Shown here: piece by piece, positions 52,660 through 61,092 of the stretch
Position numbering within the stretch: the stretch's first letter is position 1
How the letters are laid out: each line of letters opens with the position of its first letter
Origin: Acidobacteriota bacterium
Lineage (GTDB): Bacteria; Acidobacteriota; Vicinamibacteria; Fen-336
Assembly: GCA_011526565.1 (NCBI GenBank)
Contig: WYBL01000179.1
Span: 1 to 64,000 of the forward strand
DNA: 64,000 bases
Direction: 5' to 3'
Notes under the pieces: generated by a model
The model's input: only the letters and a program-made list of their open reading frames with translations
The model's database searches: none
What the model was told of the DNA's origin: nothing
Position numbers and translations under genes: made by a program

Positions 52660-54008
52660 GGCTGCCGGCGCTGCAGGCCGACGCCCCCCGCGAGCACTCC
52701 GCACAGGATTGCGAAGGCCGCGGCATTGGCCGGCACCTGGAGCGCGTAGTCGAACACGGCGTGGGCCGCCGCGCCCGCGACGCCGGCCGCAGCGGCCGCC
52801 AGCAGCGCGTCGCCGCGGGCCGCGAGCATCGCCCGGACCAGGCCGAGGCCGAGCGGCACCGCCAGCGCGGCGCCCAGCAGGCCCAGGTCGGCCACGACCT
52901 GCAGGTAGTCGTTGTGCGCCGCGGTGACCCAGTAGGAGCGGAAGTCGACCTGGTAGGGCCTGAAGGCGACCAGGAAGGTGTTGAGCCCGGTGCCGAAGAC
53001 GGGGAAGTCCTGCAGCATCGGCAGCATCGCCTTCCAGATCCCGAGCCGGTTCATGCCGCGCCCCTCGAAGGCGGACGAGACGTTCGAGAAGTCGAGCAGC
53101 GAGAGCGCGCCGAGCCCGAGCAGGGCACTGGCGGTCAGCACGACCCGCGCATGCCCCGCGAGCAGAAGCAGGGCGGCAAGGCCGGCGCCGAGGCAGAGCA
53201 GGCCGCCGCGGGTCTGCGGGGCCTGGCTGGCGACGGCGAGGTAGAGGGCGAACGCGCTCCATTGGAGGGCTCGCGGGAACGAGGCGTCGCCGAGGGCGCG
53301 GCCGAAGCCGAAGCGGCGACGCAGGTGGCGGAACTCGGCCGTGCCGGCGACGGCCAGGCCGACGCCCAGCGGGACCATCATCGCCACGTACCCCGCGAAG
53401 TGATTGCGGTTCATGTACGGGCCCCAGATGGCCCACGCGCGCTGGAAGTCGACGTCGATCACCCCGTAGATGCGGCTGGGCGCCTCGCTGGCCGCCTGCA
53501 CCAGCCCGACCGTGCCCAGCGCCGCGGCCGCCACGGCCAGCGTGGCCAGCGCGCGGCGCCGCCAGGCCTCGGAGCGGTACTCGCGGCAGGCGAAGGCGTA
53601 GAGGGCCATCACGGCACCCACGCAGAACAGGCCGCGGCCCGTGGCCCCGGGGCTGAGCGAGAGCGGCTCCCACAGCAGCTCTTCCTTGCCGAGGTGGTGG
53701 AACGCCCACGACGCCGGGCTGATCACGCCCAGCAGCGCGGGCGGCAGCGGCACCAGTTGCAGGGTGGCGAGGGCCACGATGGCCCACAACAGCCGGGCGC
53801 CCGGCACGGGCGGCGCCCCGCGCCCGAGCGAGCGGTCGAAGCGGGCGCGCACCCACGAGGCGGCCGACAGCAGGTACACGATCGTGAAGGCCGGCAGGTA
53901 GAGGCCGGGGCTGCCAGCGCCGAAGGCGAGCGGCATCACGCTGGCCAGCAGCAGCAGGGTCCAGCGCAGCCAGCCCGACAGCCCGTCGCGCTCGGAGACG
54001 GGGATCAC
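52656..54008 (-). CDS. O-antigen ligase/polymerase-like membrane protein (Wzy_C family)
   Basis: 450 residues with about eleven hydrophobic helices. The large periplasmic loop region ends with DFPVFGTGLNTFLVAFRPYQ and VTAAHNDYLQVVADLGLLGA, the G-x-G...AHN-x-YLQ signature of the WaaL/Wzy_C superfamily. Members either ligate O-antigen to lipid A core or polymerise repeat units. Near Wza/Wzc a polymerase is attractive, but ligase cannot be excluded. GTG overlaps the stop of the EF-hand lipoprotein gene upstream (GTGA). Confidence 0.82.
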   Translation of the reverse strand: MIPVSERDGLSGWLRWTLLLLASVMPLAFGAGSPGLYLPAFTIVYLLSAASWVRARFDRSLGRGAPPVPGARLLWAIVALATLQLVPLPPALLGVISPASWAFHHLGKEELLWEPLSLSPGATGRGLFCVGAVMALYAFACREYRSEAWRRRALATLAVAAAALGTVGLVQAASEAPSRIYGVIDVDFQRAWAIWGPYMNRNHFAGYVAMMVPLGVGLAVAGTAEFRHLRRRFGFGRALGDASFPRALQWSAFALYLAVASQAPQTRGGLLCLGAGLAALLLLAGHARVVLTASALLGLGALSLLDFSNVSSAFEGRGMNRLGIWKAMLPMLQDFPVFGTGLNTFLVAFRPYQVDFRSYWVTAAHNDYLQVVADLGLLGAALAVPLGLGLVRAMLAARGDALLAAAAAGVAGAAAHAVFDYALQVPANAAAFAILCGVLAGGVGLQRRQP

Positions 54009-54646
54009 CTGATGGACTCGATGCCCTCGAGTTCGCCCTGCGCGTCGTAGCGCAGCCGGCGATCCGGCTTGCCGTCGGCGTCGGTGTCGAGTTCTTCGCT
54101 CGTCAGGCGACGCCCGGAGAACCGCTGCCAGCGGTCGACCCGCCCGTCACGGTCGCCGTCGATCTCGATCGCGACGGGCGATCCGCGCTCGAGGCGCTCC
54201 GTGCGGTCGATCCGGCCGTCCCCGTCCGAGTCGTGTTCGACGAGCACCGGCAGGCCGTCGGCGCCCGGCGTCGCGAAGCGGCGGCCGCGGCCTTCGCGGA
54301 ACCCGACCCTGCGCAGCGAGCCGTCGGGGGCCAGTTCCTCGAAGCGGTCCGCCTCGCCGTCGTAGTCGACGTCGATCTCGATCCGCTTCGGCTTCGGGTC
54401 GCCCAGGTGGTAGGCCCACAGGTCGGGGCGGCCGTCGCGGTTGGTGTCGAGCAGCACCTTCTGCAGCGAGCCGTCCATCCGGTACCAGGTGGTCTGCGTC
54501 TCGCGGGTCACGACCCGGCAGCGGGTGCCGTCGGTGTCCTGCTGGAACTGCCAGTCGGGCGACTCGGGACGGCCCATCAGGCAACTGGTGCCGCCGCAGG
54601 CGACCGAGGCGAGGACGGGGAGGAGGAGCGCGGTGCGCAGTCTCAT
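54005..54646 (-). CDS. Exported protein with EF-hand-like Asp-rich repeats
   Basis: 213 residues. N-terminal signal with cysteine at about 16 (LLLPVLASVAC), a weak lipobox, so lipid anchoring is probable but not sure. The mature protein holds five DxDxDG loops: DTNRDGRPD, DVDYDGEAD, DSDGDGRID, DGDRDGRVD and DTDADGKPD, which should bind calcium as in dockerin/thrombospondin-3 type repeats. ATG at 54646 is taken, with TACACT eight bases upstream; a TTG three codons earlier is also open. Cotranscribed with the O-antigen ligase-like gene, suggesting a calcium-dependent envelope or polysaccharide role. Confidence 0.75.
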   Translation of the reverse strand: MRLRTALLLPVLASVACGGTSCLMGRPESPDWQFQQDTDGTRCRVVTRETQTTWYRMDGSLQKVLLDTNRDGRPDLWAYHLGDPKPKRIEIDVDYDGEADRFEELAPDGSLRRVGFREGRGRRFATPGADGLPVLVEHDSDGDGRIDRTERLERGSPVAIEIDGDRDGRVDRWQRFSGRRLTSEELDTDADGKPDRRLRYDAQGELEGIESIR

Positions 54647-54654
54647 CGGTCGCA

Positions 54655-54660
54655 AGTGTA
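54655..54660 (-). promoter_or_regulatory. Candidate -10 element of the EF-hand protein operon
   Basis: TACACT on the minus strand, eight bases before the ATG at 54646, in the same TACACTTG context as the rml and sirtuin promoters. No clear -35. Confidence 0.35.
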
Positions 54661-54674
54661 GCCAATCCGCCCCC

Positions 54675-54704
54675 TTGCCGGCGGTCCCCGGGCCACGCTA
54701 TCGT
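54675..54704 (+). promoter_or_regulatory. Candidate promoter of the gene at 54733
   Basis: TTGCCG (54675-54680), 18-base spacer, TATCGT (54699-54704), 28 bases before the TTG start. Confidence 0.4.
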
Positions 54705-54732
54705 CCTGCCGGGATCCGAGGCCGAGGAGAAC

Positions 54733-55284
54733 TTGAACCGCGTCGCCCGTCGCTGCTGCCTTGCCGGGCTCGCGCTGCTGGCTGCCCACGCGGCGGCGCC
54801 GGCCGCGGAACCGCCCTCGCTCGCGCAGGAACACCGGCTCTTCGACGGGGCCGTCTTCCTGCGCGCGCCGGAGGGGTGGCAGGTGGCCCCGGTCGCAGGC
54901 CGGGCCGACGCGTTCGACGTCGCGGGCGACAAGCTGGTGTTCCGGCTCTCGTTCCACGCGACCGAGCTGCCGCCCGACGCCTTCCACGGGCAGTGCCTGC
55001 TGGAGCGGCTGGCGCCCGCGCTGGAGCTCGACGCCGAGGTCAACTACGAGTACGACTACGTGGGCGGCCGCGTCCTGGGCCGCGCCGCGCTCGACAGTGC
55101 CTACCGCGTCCGCTACGACGCCGTGACGCGCGGCGCGCGCGAGTGGCGGCAGCGCTCGCTGAGCCTCGTCGGCCAGGGCGCCTCGCTGTGCGTGGTGCAG
55201 ATGGCACCCGCCCGCGACTGGAAGAACTCCCCCCGCCTGCGCGACCTGGCGGCCGCCGTGCTGTCCAGCGTCGGCCTGCGTTGA
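54733..55284 (+). CDS. Exported protein, unknown function
   Basis: 183 residues from a TTG preceded by GAGGAGA. Signal peptide (CCLAGLALLAAHAAAPAAA). The mature chain is one alpha/beta domain with HRLFDGAVFLRAPEGWQVAP, KLVFRLSFHATELPPDAF, VNYEYDYVGGRVLGRAALDS and a C-terminal helix RLRDLAAAVLSSVGL. The outline recalls PsbP/DUF1795-like folds that bind lipid or surface components, but I do not recognise the family. The stop overlaps the MinD-like gene start (TTGA), hinting at shared regulation. Confidence 0.65.
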   Translation: MNRVARRCCLAGLALLAAHAAAPAAEPPSLAQEHRLFDGAVFLRAPEGWQVAPVAGRADAFDVAGDKLVFRLSFHATELPPDAFHGQCLLERLAPALELDAEVNYEYDYVGGRVLGRAALDSAYRVRYDAVTRGAREWRQRSLSLVGQGASLCVVQMAPARDWKNSPRLRDLAAAVLSSVGLR

Positions 55285-56252
55285 CCGCGGCCGCGCCGGC
55301 CGAGCTCGCCGCCGTCCCGCCCGCGGCGAAGCCCTCGCGGCGGCAGATCTGGTCGCTGGGGGGCGGCAAGGGCGGGATCGGCAAGTCGCTGCTGGCCGCC
55401 TCGCTCGGCTATCAGCTCGCCCGCAGCGGGCGCCGGGTCGTGCTGGTCGACGCCGACCTCGGCGGGTCCAACCTGCACACCTGCCTGGGGCTCGAGATGC
55501 CCGCGCTGACGCTGGGCGACTTCCTGCAGCGTCGCGTCGAGCGCATCGAGGACGTGCTGGTCGACACGGGCGTTCCGGGCCTGCGGCTGGTCAGCGGCGC
55601 CTCCGACTTCCTGGCCGCCGCCAACATCAAGCACGTGCAGAAGGTCCGCATCCTCAACCGCCTGCGCGGGCTCGACGTGGACGTGGTGCTGCTCGATCTC
55701 GGCGCCGGCAGTTCCTTCAACATCATCGATTTCTTCCTGATCTCCGACGTCTCGCTGCTGACGGTGATCCCGGAGCCGACCTCGATCGAGAACGGCTACC
55801 GCTTCATCAAGAGCGCGCTCTACCGGCGGTTGCGCGGGGTGGCCGGCAACGAGACCGTGCGCCAGCTCGTCGACTCCGCGCTCGACGCCAAGAACGAGGC
55901 GGGGATCCGCACCCCGCTCGACCTGCTGCGGGTGGTCGCCGAGCGCCACCCGGACGCGGAAGCGGACATGCGACGCGAGGTGGCGACGTTCCACCCGCGC
56001 TTCGTCGTCAACCAGGTGCGCGACGAGGCCGACCAGCGCGTCGGCCACCAGCTCGTGGCGGCCTGCGCCCGCCACCTCGGCGTGCGCTCGTCGTACGTGG
56101 GTTACGTGCCGTACGAAGACGCCGTCTGGCGCGCCGTCCGCCGCCGCCGGCTGTTCATGGCCGAGGCCGCGGAGTCGCGGGCGGCGGAGCACATCCGGCG
56201 CCTGACCGGCGCCCTGCTGCAGGGCGAGACGCTGCCGCTGCCATGGGCGTGA
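55281..56252 (+). CDS. MinD/FlhG-like ParA-family ATPase
   Basis: 323 residues from TTG overlapping the previous stop. Deviant Walker A GGGKGGIGKSLLAASLGYQL (about 32-51), Walker A' VVLVDADLGGSNLHTCLG and Walker B VVLLDLGAGSSFNIIDFF; the signature lysine is present in GGKGG. It is closest in pattern to the FlhG/FleN/MinD group that binds the membrane as an ATP dimer, but no clear C-terminal amphipathic helix is visible. No flagellar or min genes are near. It overlaps the J-domain/HTH gene by ten bases, a pair often seen in deltaproteobacteria and Acidobacteria. Confidence 0.82.
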   Translation: MTAAAPAELAAVPPAAKPSRRQIWSLGGGKGGIGKSLLAASLGYQLARSGRRVVLVDADLGGSNLHTCLGLEMPALTLGDFLQRRVERIEDVLVDTGVPGLRLVSGASDFLAAANIKHVQKVRILNRLRGLDVDVVLLDLGAGSSFNIIDFFLISDVSLLTVIPEPTSIENGYRFIKSALYRRLRGVAGNETVRQLVDSALDAKNEAGIRTPLDLLRVVAERHPDAEADMRREVATFHPRFVVNQVRDEADQRVGHQLVAACARHLGVRSSYVGYVPYEDAVWRAVRRRRLFMAEAAESRAAEHIRRLTGALLQGETLPLPWA

Positions 56253-56914
56253 ACCCCGCGGACCACTACGAGGCGCTGGGGCTGGGGCCCGGGGCGACAC
56301 CCGAGGAGGTCGAGCGCGCCTACCGCTTCCTCGAGGCGCTCTACGCGGAAGGCGCCCTGGCGACCTACTCGCTGCTCGAGCCGGAGGAGGCGGCGGCCGC
56401 GCGAGCGCGGGTGCGCGCCGCCTACGAGGCGCTGTCCGACCCGGAGCGCCGCAGGGCCTACGACGCCGGGCGCGAGGCGCCGCGGGCGGACGAGGCGGCA
56501 GGCGCCGAGCCGCGCCCCGCCACGGCTGGCGCAGGCGAAGCCCCGCCGCCCGCGCCGGAGGCTCCACCCGTGGCTTCCGCGGCCCCACCCGCGCCCGAGC
56601 CGCCGCCGCCCCCCCCGCCGCGTCCTGCGCTGCCAGCTCCGCGCCCGCCGTCGCGCCCCGCGCTGCTGCCGGAGCCGGTCACGGGGGCCACGCTGAAGCG
56701 CTTCCGGGAAGAGCGTGGCGTCGCGCTCGCCGACATCTCGGCGCGCACCAAGGTGGGCGTGCGCTTCCTCGAGTACATCGAGGCCGATCGCCACGCGGAC
56801 CTGCCGGCGCTCGTCTACCTCAAGGGCTTCCTCGGAGAGTACGCCCGCTACCTGGGTCTCGACGTCCGGCGCACGGTCGAGTCGTACCTGTCGCGGGTGC
56901 GGCTCGAGCGATAG
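56243..56914 (+). CDS. J-domain-like plus RodZ-like HTH protein
   Basis: 223 residues. The N terminus is J-domain-like (DHYEALGLGPGATPEEVERA, then AYEALSDPERRRAYDAGREA), but the HPD tripeptide needed to stimulate DnaK ATPase is absent; the helix II/III loop reads GALATYSLLEPE. A Pro/Ala-rich linker (about 85-145) is followed by an HTH_25 domain as in RodZ: GATLKRFREERGVALADISA, KVGVRFLEYIEADRHADLP and LVYLKGFLGEYARYLGLD. There is no membrane helix. It may bridge the MinD-like ATPase and DNA or cytoskeleton rather than act as a co-chaperone. Confidence 0.78.
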   Translation: MGVNPADHYEALGLGPGATPEEVERAYRFLEALYAEGALATYSLLEPEEAAAARARVRAAYEALSDPERRRAYDAGREAPRADEAAGAEPRPATAGAGEAPPPAPEAPPVASAAPPAPEPPPPPPPRPALPAPRPPSRPALLPEPVTGATLKRFREERGVALADISARTKVGVRFLEYIEADRHADLPALVYLKGFLGEYARYLGLDVRRTVESYLSRVRLER

Positions 56915-56916
56915 CG

Positions 56917-57804
56917 CTAGTAGGAGCCGGCCTTCGTAGCGGGTGCGGGGTGGGCGGCCGGGTCGGCCGCGCCGCCGCGGCTCTCCTGCACGATCTTGAC
57001 GCCGACGCTGGCGCCGATGCGGTCGGCGCCCGCCGCGATCATCGCCTGCGCCTGCGCGTAGTCGCGGACGCCGCCGGCCGCCTTGACGCCCATCGCGGGG
57101 CCGACGACGCGCCGCATCAGCGTCACGTCCTCGACGGTCGCCCCGGCCGGGCCGAAGCCGGTCGAGGTCTTCACGAAGTCGGCACCTGCCGCGCGGCTCA
57201 GCACGCAGCCGCGGACCTTCTCCTCGTCGTTCAGCAGCGCGGTCTCGAGGATCACCTTGACGATCGCGCCACCGCGGCGGCTGGCCTCGACGACCGCCGC
57301 GATGTCGCGCTCGACGAGCGCGTAGTCGCCGGACTTGAGGGCGCCCACGTTGACCACCATGTCGACCTCGCCCGCGCCTTCTTCGACGACGCGAGCGGCC
57401 TCGTGGGCCTTGACCTCGGGGAACGTGGCGCCGAGCGGGAAGCCGACGACCGTGCAGACGCCCGTCTCCGAGCCGCGCAGCAGGCGCGCCGAGAGCGGCA
57501 CCCACGAGGGGTTGACGCAGACGGTCGCGAAGCCGAACTCGCGGGCCTCGCGACAGAGCTGCTCGATCTGGGCGCGGGTGGCGTCGGCCTTCAGCAGCGT
57601 GTGGTCGATCGTGCGGGCGATCTCGCGCGGGTAGGCGGCGCCGGCGCGCAGGCCGAAGCGGGCGGCGCCCTGGCCGACGAAGCCGTCCAGCCGCGACGGG
57701 CAGCCGCCGCCCGGAGTGCCGTGGCAGACGCACGCCGGCTCCTCGACCTGGATCTGCGCGAGCACCGCGCGGACGACCGCTTCGACGAGCTGCTGCTGGT
57801 TCAT
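56917..57804 (-). CDS. deoC: Deoxyribose-phosphate aldolase with microcompartment-type N-terminal extension
   Basis: 295 residues, about 70 longer than E. coli-type short DeoC. The aldolase core has IARTIDHTLLKADATRAQIE, VCVNPSWVPLSARLL, VVGFPLGATFPEVKAHEA, VDMVVNVGALKSGDYA, ADFVKTSTGFGPAGATVEDV (Schiff-base Lys) and GVKAAGGVRDYAQAQAMI. It cleaves deoxyribose-5-phosphate to acetaldehyde and glyceraldehyde-3-phosphate. The N-terminal MNQQQLVEAVVRAVLAQIQ is a short amphipathic helix like microcompartment encapsulation peptides, then a Cys-rich linker (CVCHGTPGGGC). It overlaps the isomerase gene (ATGA). DERA plus RpiB is the core of sugar-phosphate-utilising (SPU) microcompartments. No shell gene is in the window. 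Confidence 0.88.
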   Translation of the reverse strand: MNQQQLVEAVVRAVLAQIQVEEPACVCHGTPGGGCPSRLDGFVGQGAARFGLRAGAAYPREIARTIDHTLLKADATRAQIEQLCREAREFGFATVCVNPSWVPLSARLLRGSETGVCTVVGFPLGATFPEVKAHEAARVVEEGAGEVDMVVNVGALKSGDYALVERDIAAVVEASRRGGAIVKVILETALLNDEEKVRGCVLSRAAGADFVKTSTGFGPAGATVEDVTLMRRVVGPAMGVKAAGGVRDYAQAQAMIAAGADRIGASVGVKIVQESRGGAADPAAHPAPATKAGSY

Positions 57805-58436
57805 CTCTCCGTCGCTCCCCGCCGCGCGGGCCGGCGGCCGTAGCTCTCCTCGATCTGCACGATCTTCGCGACCCGCTTCAGGTGGCGCTCCTCGGCGCAG
57901 CGCAGCGCCGTGAAGGCCTCGACGATCTCGAGCGCCTGCTCGGGCGACAGGAAGCGGGCCCCCAGCGTCAGCACGTTGGCGTCGTTGTGCTCGCGGGCGT
58001 TGCGGGCCAGGTCCAGCGTGTTGCAGGCGGCGGCGCGGATGCCGGGCACCTTGTTGGCCGCCATCGCCGAGCCGATCCCGGCGCCGTCGATCACCACGCC
58101 GAAGCGCGCCTCGCCCGCGGCCACCGACCGCGCCACGGCGAGCGCGAGGTCGGGGTAGTCGACGGGCTCCGTCGAGTGGGTGCCGAGGTCGCGCACCGCG
58201 CGCCCGCTGCGCTCGAGCCGGGCCTTCAGCGCCTCCTTCAGAGCGAACCCGCCGTGGTCGGCGCCGAGCGCCACCGCGGCGGCCCGCGGGCGCGCCTCCA
58301 GCGTGATGCGGACGCCGCGGGACTCGGCGATCTCGCGCGCCCAGGGGGTGACGATGGCGCCGGGCCCGGCGAACAGCTCGCCGCCCTCGGGCACCCCTCG
58401 CACGTCGTCGGCCGTGATCAGCTCTCGCGCGGCCAT
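57801..58436 (-). CDS. RpiB/LacAB-family sugar-phosphate isomerase with EutQ/Pdu-like N-terminal extension
   Basis: 211 residues, about 60 longer than the housekeeping RpiB at 24227. The N-terminal extension ARELITADDVRGVPEGGELF and GPGAIVTPWAREIAESRGV matches the short motif found at the start of several microcompartment proteins (EutQ-type: ITADDV...GAIVTPLARD). The isomerase core has AVALGADHGGFALKEALKA, VVIDGAGIGSAMAANKVPGI and AREHNDANVLTLGARFL. The catalytic-cysteine position of classical RpiB (CGSGVGA) reads DGAGIGS, so chemistry or substrate may differ. Translationally coupled to deoC (ATGA) and divergent from the AGCS symporter. Confidence 0.82.
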   Translation of the reverse strand: MAARELITADDVRGVPEGGELFAGPGAIVTPWAREIAESRGVRITLEARPRAAAVALGADHGGFALKEALKARLERSGRAVRDLGTHSTEPVDYPDLALAVARSVAAGEARFGVVIDGAGIGSAMAANKVPGIRAAACNTLDLARNAREHNDANVLTLGARFLSPEQALEIVEAFTALRCAEERHLKRVAKIVQIEESYGRRPARRGATER

Positions 58437-58457
58437 AAATCGCAGTGGGCGCGATGC

Positions 58458-58463
58458 TAGCAT
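58458..58463 (+). promoter_or_regulatory. Candidate -10 element of the AGCS symporter gene
   Basis: TAGCAT, eight bases before the ATG at 58472, in the 35-base gap to the divergent isomerase gene. No Shine-Dalgarno sequence. Confidence 0.3.
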
Positions 58464-58471
58464 GCCGCTCC

Positions 58472-59842
58472 ATGTCCGAAGCCCTCGCGGCGCTCGCGCG
58501 CGCCATCCACTTCTTCGCCGACGACGTGCTGTGGGGGCCGATCCGCATCGGGGGAGTGACGCTGCCCTCGATCCTCGCCCTGCTGCTGTTCGGGACCGGC
58601 CTGTTCCTGACCCTGCGCTTCGGCTTCGTGCAGGTGCGCTGCTTCCGCGAGGCGCTGCAGGCGCTGGTGCCGAGCCGGGACAGCGACGGCGCCGGCGCGC
58701 TCACCCCGTTCCAGGCGTTCATGACGGCGCTGGCGGCCTCGATCGGCACCGGCAACATCGCCGGGGTCGCCACGGCGATCGTCTCCGGCGGGCCCGGGGC
58801 GCTGTTCTGGATCTGGTGCTACGGCTTCTTCGCGACCTCCATCAAGTTCGCCGAGGCCGTGCTCGGCATGAAGTACCGCCGGCTCGACGGCGGCAGCGGG
58901 CTGTCGGCGGGCCCGATGCACTACCTGCGCGACGGCCTGCGCTCCCCGCGCCTGGCGATGGCCTACGCGGTGATCGCCGGCGTCGCGGCCCTGACCACGA
59001 CGCCGTTCACGCAGCCGAACTCGATCGCGGACGTGTGGCGATCGCAGCTCGGCGTGCCGACCCTGTGGTCGGGCATCGCGATCGCGGTGCTCGCGTGGCT
59101 CGTCATCATCGGCGGCATCCGCGCGATCGGCCTCGCCATGGAGAAGCTGTCGCCGCTCAAGGTCGGCCTCTACCTGCTGGGCGGTGTGTGGGTGATCGCG
59201 TCCCACGCCGGGCAGATCCCGGCCGTGCTCGAGCTCGTGTTCCGCGAGGCGTTCTCGATCGGCTCGGTGGCGGGTGGCACGGCCGGCGTCGGGATCATGG
59301 TGGCGATGCGTTACGGCATCGCCCGCGGCATCTACGCGAACGAGGCCGGCTACGGCACCGCCGCGGTGGCCTATGGCACCGCGCAGAGCGAAGACCCGCG
59401 GCGGCAGGGGCTGGCCGCGGTGATGGAGGTGTTCATCGTCTCGTTCGTCACCTCCTCGATCAGCGCCTTCACGATCCTGCTCTCGGGCGTCTGGCGCAGC
59501 TCGCAGAACACGGGCGCGGCGATCGTGGCCGAGGCCTTCGACTCGGCGCTGCCGTTCGGGGGGCTGGTGGTGGCGTTGTGCGTGTTCCTGTTCGGGTACA
59601 CGACGCTGATCGGCTGGGCGTACTACGGCGAGCAGTTCCTCGAGTACGTGTTCGGCCCGCGGGTGGTGGTTCCGTACCGCTGGACCTACTGCGGCCTGAT
59701 CGTGCTCGGCGCCGTCTCCAGGGTGGACACCGTGTGGGCGTGGGGCGACCTGATGAACGGACTGCAGATCTTTCCGAACCTCGTCGGCGTGATCGGCCTG
59801 TCGGGCGTGGCCGCGGCCGTGCTGCGGGGGAGCAAGCGGTGA
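58472..59842 (+). CDS. AGCS-family sodium/alanine (amino acid) symporter
   Basis: 456 residues, about eleven membrane helices. Family signatures: GGVTLPSILALLLFGTGLFL, AFMTALAASIGTGNIAGVATAI (the conserved AASIGTGNI segment), GFFATSIKFAEAVLGMKYR, GIYANEAGYGTAAVAYGTAQ, and FGYTTLIGWAYYGEQFLEYV. It imports alanine or glycine with Na+. The coupling to lysA (GTGA) may mean that it supplies amino acids for cell-wall synthesis. Confidence 0.93.
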   Translation: MSEALAALARAIHFFADDVLWGPIRIGGVTLPSILALLLFGTGLFLTLRFGFVQVRCFREALQALVPSRDSDGAGALTPFQAFMTALAASIGTGNIAGVATAIVSGGPGALFWIWCYGFFATSIKFAEAVLGMKYRRLDGGSGLSAGPMHYLRDGLRSPRLAMAYAVIAGVAALTTTPFTQPNSIADVWRSQLGVPTLWSGIAIAVLAWLVIIGGIRAIGLAMEKLSPLKVGLYLLGGVWVIASHAGQIPAVLELVFREAFSIGSVAGGTAGVGIMVAMRYGIARGIYANEAGYGTAAVAYGTAQSEDPRRQGLAAVMEVFIVSFVTSSISAFTILLSGVWRSSQNTGAAIVAEAFDSALPFGGLVVALCVFLFGYTTLIGWAYYGEQFLEYVFGPRVVVPYRWTYCGLIVLGAVSRVDTVWAWGDLMNGLQIFPNLVGVIGLSGVAAAVLRGSKR

Positions 59843-61092
59843 GCGCCGGCTTTTCCCGCACCGATGGCCTGCTGCGCTGCGACGGCGTCGCGCTCGGCGA
59901 GCTGGCCGAGCGCTTCGGCACGCCGCTCTACGTGTACTCCGCGGCGTCGGTCGAGGCGGCCTACAGGGCCTACGACGCCGCCTTCGCCGCCGTCCCGCAC
60001 CGGATCTGCTACGCGCTGAAGGCCAACTCGAACGGCGCGCTGCTGCGGCGGCTGGCCGCGTGGGGGGCCGGAGCCGACATCGTCTCGGGCGGGGAGCTGG
60101 CGGCGGCGCTTCGGGCCGGCTTCCCGGCCGAGCGCATCGTGTTCTCCGGTGTCGGCAAGACGGATGCCGAGCTGCAGGCCGGGCTCGACGCCGGGATCGG
60201 CGAGTTCAACGCCGAGAGCGAGGAGGAGATCCGCCGGCTCTCGGCGCTGGCCCGGCGGGCCGGGCGCGTCGCCCACGTCACGCTGCGCGTGAATCCGGAC
60301 ATCGACCCGCGGTCCCATCCCTACATCTCGACTGGCCTGCGCGAGAACAAGTTCGGCGTCGACCTGGCGCTGGCGCCGGAGCTGCTGCGCCGCGCGCGTG
60401 CCCTGCCGGGCATCGAGGTGGCGGGCGTCCAGTGCCACATCGGCTCGCAGATGACCGACCTCGAGCCCGTGGCAGCCGCCGCGCGCGCCGTGGCGGCGCT
60501 GTCGCGCGAGCTCCTCGCCGAGGGTTTCGCGCTGCGCAGCATCGACCTCGGCGGCGGCCTCGGCATCGACTACACCGGCGAAGGTGCGCCCGACCCGCGG
60601 GCGCTGGCCGCCCGCGTGCTGCCCGCGCTCGAGGGCCTGCCGCGGAAGCTGCTGCTGATGCTGGAGCCGGGCCGCTCGCTGGTCGCCGCGGCAGGCACGC
60701 TGCTGGCGCGCGTGCTCTACGTCAAGGAGAACCGCGGCAAGCGCTTCGTGATCCTCGACGCCGGCATGAACGACCTGCTGCGCCCTTCGCTCTACGAGGC
60801 CTTCCACCGCATCGAACCGGTCGTCGAGCGCGGCCGGCCGCGCGCGGAGGTCGACGTCGTGGGCCCGGTGTGCGAGACGGGCGACTTCTTCGCGCGCTCG
60901 CGCGAGATGGAGGCCGTGGAGCCCGGCGATCTCGTCGCCGTGCGCGACACCGGCGCCTACGGCTTCAGCATGGCCTCCAACTACAACCTGCGGCCGCGGC
61001 CAGCCGAGGTGCTGGTCGAAGCCGGCGTCGCGCGGCTGGCGCGGCGCCGCGAGACGCTGGCCGACCTGCTGGCCGCCGAGGTCGACGGCTGA
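59839..61092 (+). CDS. lysA: Diaminopimelate decarboxylase
   Basis: 417 residues, GTG overlapping the symporter stop. A PLP-dependent alanine-racemase-fold enzyme: TPLYVYSAASVEAAYRAYD, ICYALKANSNGALLRRLA (Schiff-base Lys about 57), GVGKTDAELQAGL, HIGSQMTDLEP, DLGGGLGIDY, LEPGRSLVAAAG, GPVCETGDFFA and DTGAYGFSMASNYN. It decarboxylates meso-DAP to L-lysine, the last step of lysine synthesis. Its TGA abuts the stop of the convergent beta-lactamase-like gene in the hexamer TGATCA. Confidence 0.95.
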   Translation: MSAGFSRTDGLLRCDGVALGELAERFGTPLYVYSAASVEAAYRAYDAAFAAVPHRICYALKANSNGALLRRLAAWGAGADIVSGGELAAALRAGFPAERIVFSGVGKTDAELQAGLDAGIGEFNAESEEEIRRLSALARRAGRVAHVTLRVNPDIDPRSHPYISTGLRENKFGVDLALAPELLRRARALPGIEVAGVQCHIGSQMTDLEPVAAAARAVAALSRELLAEGFALRSIDLGGGLGIDYTGEGAPDPRALAARVLPALEGLPRKLLLMLEPGRSLVAAAGTLLARVLYVKENRGKRFVILDAGMNDLLRPSLYEAFHRIEPVVERGRPRAEVDVVGPVCETGDFFARSREMEAVEPGDLVAVRDTGAYGFSMASNYNLRPRPAEVLVEAGVARLARRRETLADLLAAEVDG

